From: Salipaludibacillus neizhouensis
Lineage (GTDB): Bacteria; Bacillota; Bacilli; Bacillales; Salisediminibacteriaceae
Direction of reading: 5' to 3'
Assembly (NCBI RefSeq): GCF_002886185.1
Contig: NZ_KZ614147.1
Location: 841,187 to 905,186 of the forward strand
DNA: 64,000 bases
Within the stretch, counting starts at the first letter, position 1; each line of letters begins with the position of its first letter. Shown here one piece after another: positions 36,458 to 46,145 of this stretch. The notes below the pieces were generated by a model. It was not told the origin of the DNA, did no database searches, and saw only the letters and a list, made by a program, of their open reading frames with translations. A program made the translations under genes and the position numbers.

Positions 36458-37243
36458 ATGGAACTAAACTTAACCGATAAGGTATCTATTGTTGCTGCAT
36501 CAAGTCAAGGAATTGGTAAGGCTATTGCTAAAGAATTGGTCAGAGAAGGTTCAAAAGTGATGTTGGTAGGCAGGGATTCTCAAAAGTTAAAAACTACTCA
36601 AACTGAACTGTTGATTTATGGAAATGAAAATGTTTCTTATTTTGAAGGAGATCTTACAGATAAACAAGCAATAAAGAATATAGTACAACATACAATAAAT
36701 ACATTTGGTGAAATAAATATACTGATTAATAATACTGGAGGTCCATTATCAGGAGGTTTTCAGGATTTTTCTGATGAAGATTGGCAACATGCCTTTGAGT
36801 TAACTTTATTAAGCTACATAAGGTTAACGAGAGAGGCTCTTCCTTATTTAAAAAAGAGTGGGGGAAATATTGTGAATATTTCTTCACTATCAATTAAAGA
36901 ACCCATTGACGGATTAATACTTTCAAATGTATTTAGAATGGGAGTATTGGGTTTGACAAAGTCATTAGCAAATGAACTTGCCCAATATAATATTCTAGTT
37001 AATACCGTCGCACCAGGTAAAATACTAACTCAAAGAGTTGAAGAAATGGAACAAAAAAAAGCATCGGTTAGTGGTGTATCAATTGAAAGAATCAAGGAAG
37101 ACTCTAAATTATCAATACCTTTAAGACGTTATGGAACCCCAGATGAATTAGCAAAATTTGCAGTTTTTTTAGCATCAGATGCAAATACTTATATGACTGG
37201 TGGGGCTTATTTCGTTGATGGAGGTAAGTTAAAATCAGTATAG
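36458..37243 (+). CDS. SDR-family protein with altered catalytic residues
   Basis: 261 residues, ATG with TGTGAGGT upstream. The cofactor motif AASSQGIGKAIAKELV (about 13-28), NNTGG (about 89-93) and the active-site Ser in NISSLS are present. The usual YxxxK is replaced: the aligned stretch reads SNVFR, giving Ser for Tyr and Arg for Lys. A minority branch of SDRs with SNxxR occurs widely, so the protein is probably functional but not a standard Tyr-Lys dehydrogenase. Last gene of the acid sugar operon; its reaction is unknown. Confidence 0.8.
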   Translation: MELNLTDKVSIVAASSQGIGKAIAKELVREGSKVMLVGRDSQKLKTTQTELLIYGNENVSYFEGDLTDKQAIKNIVQHTINTFGEINILINNTGGPLSGGFQDFSDEDWQHAFELTLLSYIRLTREALPYLKKSGGNIVNISSLSIKEPIDGLILSNVFRMGVLGLTKSLANELAQYNILVNTVAPGKILTQRVEEMEQKKASVSGVSIERIKEDSKLSIPLRRYGTPDELAKFAVFLASDANTYMTGGAYFVDGGKLKSV

Positions 37244-37258
37244 TTCAAAGCCTATTGC

Positions 37259-37378
37259 AAAACTGCCATGCGTGAAGAAGAGCGCTTCACGCATGGCAGT
37301 TTTGTATTGGTCTGATGAGATTGTGACAGTGTGGTCAGTTATCATGGTGGAAACATGGGGACGGTTCTGTGCTTCATT
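37259..37378 (+). repeat. Dispersed repeat in B-tail-A order
   Basis: Hairpin B at 37259-37303 (AAAACTGCCATGCGTGAAG / CTTCACGCATGGCAGTTTT, perfect), tail at 37309-37334, then element A at 37349-37378. The order differs from the usual A-B-tail, so this may be the end of one copy fused to the start of another. B lies 16 bases after the SDR stop and can terminate the long operon. Confidence 0.85.
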
Positions 37379-37416
37379 GGAAGCGTGGGAACACTCGGAA
37401 GTTCTGCCAAATAAAA

Positions 37417-37458
37417 GCGACCTAAACGTGATGATGGCTCATGTTTAGGTCGTTTTTC
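37417..37458 (+). repeat. Repeat C hairpin, terminator-like
   Basis: CGACCTAAAC pairs with GTTTAGGTCG and is followed by TTTTTC. A close relative occurs at 46146-46187, so this is a second small repeat family of terminator form. Confidence 0.7.
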
Positions 37459-37462
37459 AAAT

Positions 37463-37642
37463 GTGTATATAAGCCCTGAAATTTTTGATTATAATCCCAA
37501 ATTAAAGACATTACTAAAGCACATTACAAAACTAAATTACCCTTATGATATATCTATAAAATGGAAAAATGATTATGAAGCTAATGTGATCCATACTAGG
37601 GGAAGACAACCAGAAATAGTTAAGATAGAATTTGAATTGTAG
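37463..37642 (+). pseudogene. C-terminal stub of an unknown gene
   Basis: A 59-codon open frame without ribosome site begins right after repeat C. The peptide (YISPEIFDYNPKLKTLLKHI, then YPYDISIKWKNDYEAN and PEIVKIEFEL) looks like a real protein end. I do not recognise the family. The rest of 37643-37844 is non-coding and likely carries the promoter of the acetyltransferase. Confidence 0.35.
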
Positions 37643-37844
37643 CTGTAGTTTCAATGACCAAGAAAATGAAATAAATCTTCAACACAATAGAAGTGCTTAT
37701 TGTCTTTGAGACAGCTCCTTTTCTAGTGCTAACGGATCGGATTTTTAAATAATAAAGGTATTTCTAGTTATTATTGTCGAATTAATTACTTTCATAGCGT
37801 CTCTTTTAATTGAGGAAGCTAATTATATTCTTGAGGTGATTTTA

Positions 37845-38351
37845 TTGATTAGTCATGTGAAAATTGAAAAAATAGAATCAATGGAAAACTACATGGATGA
37901 GTTGTCGGATCTTTTGATACAAGTAGTAGAGGAGGGGGCATCAATTGGTTTTTTACCACCACTACAACTCACGGATGCTAATAATTATTGGGGGAATTTA
38001 TTAAGTTCAGAGATTCTTCTATTCGTCGCAAAAATAAACAATCAGATAGTTGGTAGCGTGCAATTACATCTATGTACTAAGCAAAATGGCAGTCATAGAG
38101 CAGAAATTGCAAAACTATTGACACACCCTAACTATCGACGTAACGGTATTGGTCGCTATCTGATGAATAAAGCTGAAGAACGAGCCAAGCAGGAAGGGAA
38201 GTCATTAATAGTTCTCGATACAAGAGAAGGAGACCCTTCAAATCTTCTCTATTCTTCAAATGGTTATAGTCAGGGTGGTAAAATCCCATATTATGCTAAA
38301 TCAGCAAATGGAGAACTGCATTCTACCGTTTTTTATTATAAATCCGTTTAA
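37845..38351 (+). CDS. GNAT family N-acetyltransferase
   Basis: About 168 residues from a TTG with GAGGTG six bases upstream; a GTG at 37836 overlaps the ribosome site. Acetyl-CoA loop EIAKLLTHPNYRRNGIGRYLMNKAEERAKQEG (about 85-116) with the RRNGIG motif, then LVLDTREGDPSNLLYSSNGY. The acceptor is unknown. It stands alone. Confidence 0.82.
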   Translation: MISHVKIEKIESMENYMDELSDLLIQVVEEGASIGFLPPLQLTDANNYWGNLLSSEILLFVAKINNQIVGSVQLHLCTKQNGSHRAEIAKLLTHPNYRRNGIGRYLMNKAEERAKQEGKSLIVLDTREGDPSNLLYSSNGYSQGGKIPYYAKSANGELHSTVFYYKSV

Positions 38352-38380
38352 ATTAAACAATAATTAAAAATAAATCCCTT

Positions 38381-38402
38381 ATTAAACAAACGTATGTTTA
38401 AT
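38381..38402. promoter_or_regulatory. Palindromic operator candidate
   Basis: ATTAAACA / TGTTTAAT arms of 8 bp around AACGTA. The form AAACAAACGTATGTTT resembles TetR-family operators. It lies 40 bases before the small gene at 38442 and about 190 before the DUF4181 gene. No TetR gene is in the window. Confidence 0.45.
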
Positions 38403-38441
38403 TAAAGAAGACATACAGAATCCGAGTAGATAGGAGATATA

Positions 38442-38567
38442 ATGGATAAGAACAAGCAGTTAATTGAACAAATAAAAGTTGTGATAAATTATCTTGAAAA
38501 AGATTATAGTAATGAAATAAATAGTGGTATTTTACAACTTATATATAATAGACTTAAAGTAAAGTGA
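38442..38567 (+). CDS. Small protein, 41 residues
   Basis: ATG with TAGGAGAT five bases upstream. The peptide is helical and charged (MDKNKQLIEQIKVVINYLEK, then DYSNEINSGILQLIYNRLK), without membrane span. Not recognised. It ends 27 bases before the DUF4181 gene and may be cotranscribed with it. Support comes from the clear ribosome site and the palindrome upstream. Confidence 0.5.
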   Translation: MDKNKQLIEQIKVVINYLEKDYSNEINSGILQLIYNRLKVK

Positions 38568-38594
38568 CAGAGAAGTAGAATAAGGAGCTATTAT

Positions 38595-38966
38595 ATGTTT
38601 TGGATAAAATTTGGATTGATTTCAATAATTGTGTTCATTCTTATCTCAGTTGTTAAGGTTTTACTGAGGAAAGTACTAAAAATAGAAAAAGTAAAAAGGG
38701 AATTCTTTTCATATAATCATATAAACAAACTGCACCGAATAATACACTGGATTTTGAGAATTATCACTATGATTACGTACTGTTTTCTCCTATATATGAT
38801 GATTTATCAGGAATCTTCTATTTACTTGTTTATTGTTCTGTTAATCACTTTTACAGTATTAGAATATGTTGTTAGAGCATTTTTTGAGTGGAAATATACA
38901 CAACATCCAAAACAATCTATTATAACTATAAGTGAAATGCTTTTATTAGTAACTGCTATGTCATAG
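38595..38966 (+). CDS. DUF4181-like membrane protein
   Basis: 123 residues, ATG after TAAGGAGC. Four predicted membrane spans (about 5-25, 47-67, 74-92, 108-122) and the FFSYNHINKLHR loop and VVRAFFEWKYTQHPKQSI stretch seen in DUF4181 proteins of Bacillus. Function unknown; cytoplasmic membrane. Confidence 0.7.
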   Translation: MFWIKFGLISIIVFILISVVKVLLRKVLKIEKVKREFFSYNHINKLHRIIHWILRIITMITYCFLLYMMIYQESSIYLFIVLLITFTVLEYVVRAFFEWKYTQHPKQSIITISEMLLLVTAMS

Positions 38967-39161
38967 TTATTCAATTTAATTTACTCAGCCCAATTTTCTA
39001 GACAAGTTATTATGTTAACGAATGCAAATGTATTGTAGGGTTAATCAGATATTACTGGTTGATCTTTTTTATATAGATAAGAATGTATAAGTTGACAGCT
39101 ATCTTTACGCTACGGAAGATGGTTGTAGGGGTACTGGTAAGTAAAGGCGAGGAAGAGGTAG

Positions 39162-39937
<776 letters not shown>

Positions 39938-40023
39938 TATTTTGAGAGGACATTAAAAAAGCAGACATTCTTAACTGAAAATAACTTCAGTGTGGGGACC
40001 AATCTTCGGTAGAAAAGTCCCCT

Positions 40024-40302
40024 TTAACTATTGATTATATCCTTTTCGAATAAATAATTTTTAATGGATTGTATTGCCTGTACCTCGTCAATTCCAATAG
40101 CCTTTATATATATTTTGCTTCCCGGTTTAATCCCCAATGACAAAATATCCATAATAGACTTGGCTGAGTATTTTAGGTTAATAGTTTCTCCTTGATACGT
40201 TAGAAAAATATCAGATTTAAATTTATGAGCTATACTTACTAAGAGGGTTGCTGGTCTTGCAAATCCAGCTTCCTTATTAATAGTTAACTGCTGTTTAATC
40301 AT
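40024..40302 (-). CDS. Crh-like HPr-family protein without the phosphorylatable histidine
   Basis: 92 residues, ATG with GAGGTGAAG upstream. The HPr fold is clear, but the active-site GxHARPA reads AGFARPA: Phe14 replaces the PEP-dependent phosphorylation His. The regulatory serine region is intact as AKSIMDILSLGI, with Ser49 equal to HPr Ser46. This is the logic of Crh, which has Gln at the His position and serves only in catabolite control with CcpA. It cannot act in PTS phosphotransfer. It is alone on the minus strand, unlike the usual yvc-crh operon. Confidence 0.82.
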   Translation of the reverse strand: MIKQQLTINKEAGFARPATLLVSIAHKFKSDIFLTYQGETINLKYSAKSIMDILSLGIKPGSKIYIKAIGIDEVQAIQSIKNYLFEKDIINS

Positions 40303-40495
40303 TCTTCACCTCATTTCTAAAAATGCTGTCATTTGCCGAACCATACCAATGTATAGATTCTGCGGAATATTCACCACATCACCATTTTTAAGTAGTCGGG
40401 CTGTTTTTCCTGTTTCTTGATTTCACTAACTTTTACAGATAGAAACCCATTCTTCTTGCTATGAAATTGGGTTTCTCTTTGTAAGTCTTCAAAAA

Positions 40496-41190
40496 TTAAT
40501 TATGACCCACTATACGATGCGGTACATATGGTTCTTCAAGGGATGCAATCTCTTCAGGTGAAATCTTTACTTGCAAAGCACCTACAGCATCCTTAAGTTG
40601 TGATATCTTCGTTGCCCCGATAATTGGAGCTGATACTGTCTCTTTTTGTAATAACCATGCAAGTGCAATGTGTGTAAGAGGAACACCGTGCTTTTCTGCA
40701 ATAGATGCTACTCGTTCAACCACTAATCGGTCGGCATCCGCAGTTGCATCATATTTTGATTTTTGAATGTGATCGGTCTCTGATCGATGCGTTGTTACGG
40801 ACCAATCACGTGTTAATCTACCTGATGCAAGAGGGCTATATGGTGTGACACCAATTTTCTCTTCCTTACAAAGAGGTAGCATTTCTCTTTCCTCCTCACG
40901 GTATATGATGTTGAGATGATTCTGCATAGAAACAAATTTCGTCCAACCATTTTTTTCAGCCACGTGTAAAGCTTTTTGGAATTGCCATCCGAACATCGCA
41001 GAAGCACCAATGTATCTTGCTTTTCCTGACTTCACTATGTCATGTAATGCTTCCATTGTCTCTTCAATAGGGGTATTGTAATCCCACCGATGGATGATAT
41101 AAAGGTCTACATAATCAGTTTCCAATCGTTTAAGGCTATTATTAATTTCACTCATAATTGCCTTTCGAGAAAGACCTAAGCCATTTGTTT
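40496..41190 (-). pseudogene. Aldo/keto reductase, N-terminally truncated
   Basis: The last about 230 codons of a 320-330 residue aldo/keto reductase (GLSRKAIMSEINNSLKRLE, VDLYIIHRWDYNTPIEETME, IGVTPYSPLASGRL, IIGATKISQLKDAVGAL). In-frame codons continue upstream of the Met at 41155 to about 41190, where a stop ends the frame; no start or ribosome site is seen. The catalytic Asp/Tyr/Lys region is missing, so it should be inactive. Breakpoint just before a terminator hairpin. Confidence 0.75.
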
Positions 41191-41207
41191 ACATTATAAA
41201 TTGATTG

Positions 41208-41239
41208 AAACGCCAAACTAAGATTTTAGTTTGGCGTTT
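41208..41239. terminator. Hairpin next to the reductase breakpoint
   Basis: AAACGCCAAACTA pairs with TAGTTTGGCGTTT over a 6-base loop (13 bp perfect). It has A/T flanks on both sides and could stop transcription either way. Confidence 0.7.
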
Positions 41240-41395
41240 GTCATATTCAGCTAGCTGATGGCTATTGTTTCGAAACACTAAGAAAGTCTTAAGAATTGTA
41301 TACAGTGTTTATTAAGATTTTATTGATATCATTCTCTTAGAACGAATAATAGAGAGGTGATAAATGTTGAAAATCACATTTAGGAGTGAACGTCC

Positions 41396-42082
41396 ATGAA
41401 CATATTAGTTTGTGATGATGATATAGCAATTGTCGATGCGATAGAAATCTATTTAGAAAATGAAGGTTATCTAATATTTAAAGCTTTTAATGGAATAGAA
41501 GCCATAGAAGTAATCAGAGATCATGAGATCCATCTTATTATTATGGATATTATGATGCCTAAGATGGATGGGATTAGAGCTACCATGAAGATTAGAGAAG
41601 AAAATAATATTCCATTGATTATGCTTTCTGCCAAATCTGAGGATTCGGATAAAATAATCGGATTAAATTTAGGGGCGGATGACTATATTACCAAGCCTTT
41701 TAATCCTTTGGAACTCATTGCAAGGATTAAATCTCAACTGAGAAGATATACAACCTTTGGAGGTCTTGAAACGAGGAGCAATGTCTATCAAACTGGGGGG
41801 CTCACGATCGATGATGAAAGTAAAACGATCACCGTCGATGGGGAAGAGGTCCACCTTACACCTGTACAATATAAAATGTTAAAGTTTCTGATTGCAAACG
41901 TCGGAAAAGTATTCTCCATCGAGGAGATTTATGAAAAGGTATGGAATGAAACGGCCCATAGTCCGGAAAATACTGTATCCGTTCATATAAGAAAAATTAG
42001 AGAAAAAATAGAAATAAATCCGAAAGAACCAAAGTATTTGAAGGTGGTGTGGGGAGTTGGATATAAAGTTGAAAAAATATAG
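41396..42082 (+). CDS. OmpR-family response regulator
   Basis: 228 residues. Receiver domain with acidic Asp7-Asp8, phospho-acceptor Asp51 in LIIMDIMMPKMDG, Thr/Ser in MLSAKSED and Lys in DYITKPFNP; then a winged-helix effector domain (VHLTPVQYKMLKFLIANVGKVFS, HSPENTVSVHIRKIREKIE, VWGVGYKVE). ATG with GGAGTGAAC upstream. Its end overlaps the sensor kinase gene by 26 bases. Targets unknown. Confidence 0.92.
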   Translation: MNILVCDDDIAIVDAIEIYLENEGYLIFKAFNGIEAIEVIRDHEIHLIIMDIMMPKMDGIRATMKIREENNIPLIMLSAKSEDSDKIIGLNLGADDYITKPFNPLELIARIKSQLRRYTTFGGLETRSNVYQTGGLTIDDESKTITVDGEEVHLTPVQYKMLKFLIANVGKVFSIEEIYEKVWNETAHSPENTVSVHIRKIREKIEINPKEPKYLKVVWGVGYKVEKI

Positions 42083-44141
42083 CCATTCAATCATAACAAA
42101 AATAGTTGTTTTTATAATTGCAGTTTTATGTGTTACTGGTGTCATGCAAGCAGCTGTAGAGGTAGAGGTTATAAATGATGGGGAATTTGCTAGCGTAGCT
42201 GAAGACAATTATTTTGAAAGTAGGTCATTTGTACAGGAAAGCGAAAATATCATTGGTAACCTCGCAACCTTAATAAAGGAATATAAGAATGAGGAATATA
42301 TTTTAAGTGGTGGAACTATTGGTGTGGATGAATGGAGAATGGAAGAAGAAAACTTATTTTCAAATTATCAACTCCAATCTGCAAGTTATAGCTTTAAGTT
42401 AAGTGATGAAGAAAATTATGAAGTGTTTAAAAAAGAATATGCGGATGAAATCTCTCAGGCAAAGGATAGTATGATTAAGGAGGATTTAAAAGAATATCAT
42501 TTACTTAAGCAAAGTCTTGACGAGTATGAAGAACCGTTGTTTTATGCCAGTGATGGTACAAATGTGTTTACAAATACAATGATGACAGATAAAAATCAGT
42601 TTGAAAGATATCCTGCTTATATGGTATTTGAAGATTACAAACGCGAAGTTTTTCCAAATGAAGCGAAAGAAAATGAACACTTATATCATCGGATAATAGA
42701 ACACCTAGATGTGCTGGATCCAGAAAATGCGGTTATTTATGTTGCTTTTACAGAAGAATTCATCGAATCTCAAACAATCGAATGGCAAGAAAGCAAAGCC
42801 ACAGCTACAGAAAACTTATATAAAATAATAGGATTTTTGATAGGTTTTATTCTTTCATTTATCTATCTTGTACTCGTGACTGGAAGAAAGTCATTTAAGG
42901 ATCGCGAGTTACACTTTCACTCAGGTGATAACTTATATAATGATATAAAAATAGTGATAATTATTTCCCTTATACCAATTTGGATTATACCGGTCGATGA
43001 GCTGTCTGAAGATATTACTACTTTATTCTTGCCAATTACGATTCCTATTGTCGTCATAGGGTTGCTACTGGTACTGTCACTTGTAAAGCATTTTAAAAAT
43101 AAAACGCTAATCAAGCATACGCTAATCTTCAGTATCATCTATAAGTTAGTTACATTTGTAGGGGATGTATATAGAAGCGGAAGTACCGGTGTAAAGACGG
43201 TTCTAATTGTAATCGGCTATCCAATATTGATTGCTTTAACGTTTTTCATGTTCCCGGTAACTATTGGTATAGCAGCCTGGTTTGCCTATAAAAAGGTCAA
43301 ATCCTTTAAAGCGATACAAGAAGGCGTAGAGACAATAAAGGATGGAAATCTTCATCATCGGATCGAAGTGAGTGGCAAAGGAGAGTTTGGAAGACTAGCT
43401 TCCAATATCAACAGCATCACTGATGGATTGAAAAAAGCAGTTGATAATGAACTTAAAACTGAGAGGTTAAAAACGGAGCTCATCACCAATGTATCACATG
43501 ATATAAGAACCCCTTTAACTTCCATTATTACCTATGTGGATTTATTGAAACGTGAAAAGGACCCTTCAAAGACAGAAGGCTATGTTGAGGTATTAGATCA
43601 AAAATCCAAAAGGCTAAAAATATTAACAGATGATTTGTTTGAAGCGGCCAAAGCTTCTAGCGGAAATATGCCAGTTGATTTAGAGAAAATTGATGTTGTT
43701 TCCTTAATTACTCAGGGACTAGGGGAAGTCAACGACAAAATTGAAGCAAGGGCTTTGGATTTTAAAATGAATTATCCTAAGGGTAAGATCTATGTTACAG
43801 CCGATGGTAAATTATTGTGGAGGTCTATAGAAAACTTATTATCTAATATATTTAATTACGCCCTCGAAGGGTCTAGAGTATATATAGATATTGAGGATTT
43901 AGGCAATGAAATACTTCTTACCTTCAAAAATATGTCGGCTACCGAGTTGAATATCTCTGTAGATGAATTAATGGAGCGTTTTAAAAGAGGCGATGAATCC
44001 AGAACGAGCCAAGGCAGTGGGTTAGGATTATCGATTGCGAAAAACCTGGTTGAAATACAGAAAGGGAAATTTAATATACAAATTGACGGAGACTTATTTA
44101 AGGCAATCATCCATCTACCTAAACATATGTCCAATGATTGA
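42057..44141 (+). CDS. Membrane sensor histidine kinase
   Basis: 694 residues starting inside the regulator gene. N-terminal span (about 12-30), a large extracytoplasmic domain (about 31-255), then five or so further spans (about 260-425), a HAMP-like linker, HisKA with His481 in NVSHDIRTPLTS and an ATPase domain ending in GSGLGLSIAKNLVEIQKG. The multi-span module before HAMP is unlike a simple two-span sensor and recalls VanS-like or cell-envelope sensors of Bacilli. The signal is unknown. Confidence 0.88.
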   Translation: MDIKLKKYSHSIITKIVVFIIAVLCVTGVMQAAVEVEVINDGEFASVAEDNYFESRSFVQESENIIGNLATLIKEYKNEEYILSGGTIGVDEWRMEEENLFSNYQLQSASYSFKLSDEENYEVFKKEYADEISQAKDSMIKEDLKEYHLLKQSLDEYEEPLFYASDGTNVFTNTMMTDKNQFERYPAYMVFEDYKREVFPNEAKENEHLYHRIIEHLDVLDPENAVIYVAFTEEFIESQTIEWQESKATATENLYKIIGFLIGFILSFIYLVLVTGRKSFKDRELHFHSGDNLYNDIKIVIIISLIPIWIIPVDELSEDITTLFLPITIPIVVIGLLLVLSLVKHFKNKTLIKHTLIFSIIYKLVTFVGDVYRSGSTGVKTVLIVIGYPILIALTFFMFPVTIGIAAWFAYKKVKSFKAIQEGVETIKDGNLHHRIEVSGKGEFGRLASNINSITDGLKKAVDNELKTERLKTELITNVSHDIRTPLTSIITYVDLLKREKDPSKTEGYVEVLDQKSKRLKILTDDLFEAAKASSGNMPVDLEKIDVVSLITQGLGEVNDKIEARALDFKMNYPKGKIYVTADGKLLWRSIENLLSNIFNYALEGSRVYIDIEDLGNEILLTFKNMSATELNISVDELMERFKRGDESRTSQGSGLGLSIAKNLVEIQKGKFNIQIDGDLFKAIIHLPKHMSND

Positions 44142-44220
44142 TTGATAATTAGAGTAGGTAAACGCATTAAGAGGATTTCTAAACGTACATGGATAAAACA
44201 TTCCTCAAAATAAATAAAAC

Positions 44221-44246
44221 ACCTGCGCCAGAAACAGGGCGCAGGT
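44221..44246. terminator. Bidirectional terminator between convergent genes
   Basis: ACCTGCGCC pairs with GGCGCAGGT over an 8-base loop, with AAAC before and ATTT after. It lies between the sensor kinase (+) and nhaC (-) ends. Confidence 0.8.
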
Positions 44247-44300
44247 ATTTAACGTTCATTTATAATTAGTATTTAGACTTTATTTTTAGCATCCATCCAT

Positions 44301-45734
44301 CTATATCGTTCTTGTCACGTCCCCTTTTTCACTGGCGGGAGTATCCGTTAATTTGATAATATTAAAACCGATCGTGGCATAAATAATCGCAATAATAGGA
44401 ACGGCAAAGTTTAAAATCGCATATGGACCGTAATCAAACGCATGGACACCTAACGTTCCAAAGATAAATACACCACATGTATTCCATGGGACAAAAACAG
44501 AGGTTAGTGTGCCTCCATCTTCAATGGCTCGTGATAAATTTTTCGGGTGAAGTTTCATATCCTGAAATGCCTTGGCATACATTCTTGCAGGGACGATAAC
44601 AGAGATATATTGCTCTGAAGCTGTAACATTCGTGAAAAAGGAAGATAGGACCGTGGCTGCGACTAGCTTCCTACTCGTCCTGGCAAATGCTAAGATTCGA
44701 CTGACAATAGCCCGTAACATACCAGTGTTTTCCATTACTCCCGCAAAAGTCATCGCCACAATTGTAAGGGAGACCGTATACATCATCGATTCAAGCCCAC
44801 CACGATTAAAAAGCGAGTCTACGGTTTCGTTCCCACTTTCAAGTACATACCCTGCTTGCAATGTGCTAACCGCATCAGCGACAGAACCTGACTGGATGAA
44901 AATATGACTTAAAAATCCGGCGATAATTCCTACAGTGAGTGCAGGTATTGCCTGGACCTTTAGTGCGATAAGGAGGATAACAATGGCGGGAACTAAGAGC
45001 AGCCAAGGAGAAATAATGAAATTCGCTTGCATGGCGCTCATCGTTTCCTCAATACTCTGTAAGTCTATCGATCCTTCCCCGAATCTCCTTCCTAACATCC
45101 AATAAACAAGAAGTGCAATCACAATCCCTGGAATGGTCGTATAAAGCATATTTCGAATATGTGCAAATAAATCTGTTCCCGTCAGTCCTGACGCGAGATT
45201 CGTTGTATCAGACAGTGGAGACATTTTATCACCAAAGTAGGAGCCAGAGATGATTGCCCCGGCAGCCATTGGAGCGGGTATCCCCATGCTTAAAGCAATC
45301 CCCATGCCAGCAACCCCAATGGTGCCCATCGTTGACCAAGAGCTTCCTATCGAAAGCGATACAATGATACAAAGAAGGGTAATCGTCACTAAAAATAGAG
45401 ATGGGGTAATTAATTGCAAGCCATAGTAAACCATTGTCGCGACAACCCCGCCACCTATCCAAGCACCAATAATGATCCCAACCATCAAAATAATAACTAC
45501 TGCCGGCAGAGCTAAATTAATTCCTTTGTAAAGGCTGGACTGGATTTCATCCCAGGTATAGCCCGTTCTCCATGCAATAAAAGCAGCAACAACCGTACCG
45601 AGAATTAATGGCATATGAGGGGCACCCTCTAAAACCACAATCGTAATAAGCATCGCCGTAATCATAATGATCACTGGAAGAATGGCGAGTAAAAAAGGCA
45701 TTTCTCTCTTATCCTTTTCCATGTTTTGTTCCAA
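44301..45734 (-). CDS. nhaC: NhaC-family Na+/H+ antiporter
   Basis: About 477 residues, with 11-12 spans. NhaC signatures: SIGSSWSTMGTIGVAGMGIALSMGIP, ISGSYFGDKMSPLSDTTNLASG and TNVTASEQYISVIVPARMY. TTG at 45734 is preferred, with AGAGGAGG seven bases before; ATG 45722 is possible. The open frame runs back to 45788 into repeat element A, which should not be translated. The protein exchanges cytosolic Na+ (or a related malate-lactate pair) for protons, in keeping with a salt- or alkali-tolerant host. Confidence 0.9.
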   Translation of the reverse strand: MEQNMEKDKREMPFLLAILPVIIMITAMLITIVVLEGAPHMPLILGTVVAAFIAWRTGYTWDEIQSSLYKGINLALPAVVIILMVGIIIGAWIGGGVVATMVYYGLQLITPSLFLVTITLLCIIVSLSIGSSWSTMGTIGVAGMGIALSMGIPAPMAAGAIISGSYFGDKMSPLSDTTNLASGLTGTDLFAHIRNMLYTTIPGIVIALLVYWMLGRRFGEGSIDLQSIEETMSAMQANFIISPWLLLVPAIVILLIALKVQAIPALTVGIIAGFLSHIFIQSGSVADAVSTLQAGYVLESGNETVDSLFNRGGLESMMYTVSLTIVAMTFAGVMENTGMLRAIVSRILAFARTSRKLVAATVLSSFFTNVTASEQYISVIVPARMYAKAFQDMKLHPKNLSRAIEDGGTLTSVFVPWNTCGVFIFGTLGVHAFDYGPYAILNFAVPIIAIIYATIGFNIIKLTDTPASEKGDVTRTI

Positions 45735-45760
45735 ATCTTTTCCTCCTCTTATTTGATTAT

Positions 45761-45790
45761 GAAGCAAAGGGACGGTTCTCTGCATCATTT
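45761..45790 (+). repeat. Dispersed repeat, element A
   Basis: GAAGCAAAGGGACGGTTCTC with a TGCATC right arm. It lies in the 5' leader of nhaC on the opposite strand. Remnants of the spacer follow to about 45830; hairpin B is lost. Confidence 0.75.
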
Positions 45791-45951
45791 TAACTGCTTG
45801 GGTGATGGGGTAATGGGGTGATCAAGGGTGTTAAGTGAAGAGATAGGGAGGTAAAAAAAATATCAGTACAAAAAGATCATATACCAAAGCATATGCATGT
45901 CTTCTACCCTTAGAATACGTTATAGGGTATCCATTTGTCTATTAATCTTTT

Positions 45952-45970
45952 GGAAGCAAAGGGACGGTTC
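45952..45970 (+). repeat. Dispersed repeat, left half of element A
   Basis: GGAAGCAAAGGGACGGTTC and then unrelated sequence: the element is cut in its core. It shows that these repeats break or insert at this point. Confidence 0.65.
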
Positions 45971-45996
45971 GATACCAGTGAAAAAGTCTAAATTAG

Positions 45997-46125
45997 TCAG
46001 TATTCATTAGCTTCATTATTTACTTCTTTTTCATTAAGAAGATAATTAACCACAGAGACAAAAAGTTTCACCATTTCTTTTGATTCATCGAAGTATTTTG
46101 AATATGATTCTATCTTGATTTTAAA
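45997..46125 (-). pseudogene. C-terminal stub of an unknown gene
   Basis: A 42-codon minus-strand frame (FKIKIESYSKYFDESKEMVK, then LFVSVVNYLLNEKEVNNEAN) limited by a stop and without start or ribosome site. Composition is protein-like. It lies between the cut element A and repeat C, like the other stubs in this window. Confidence 0.3.
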
Positions 46126-46145
46126 TTAGTATTTTAGGCAACTAA

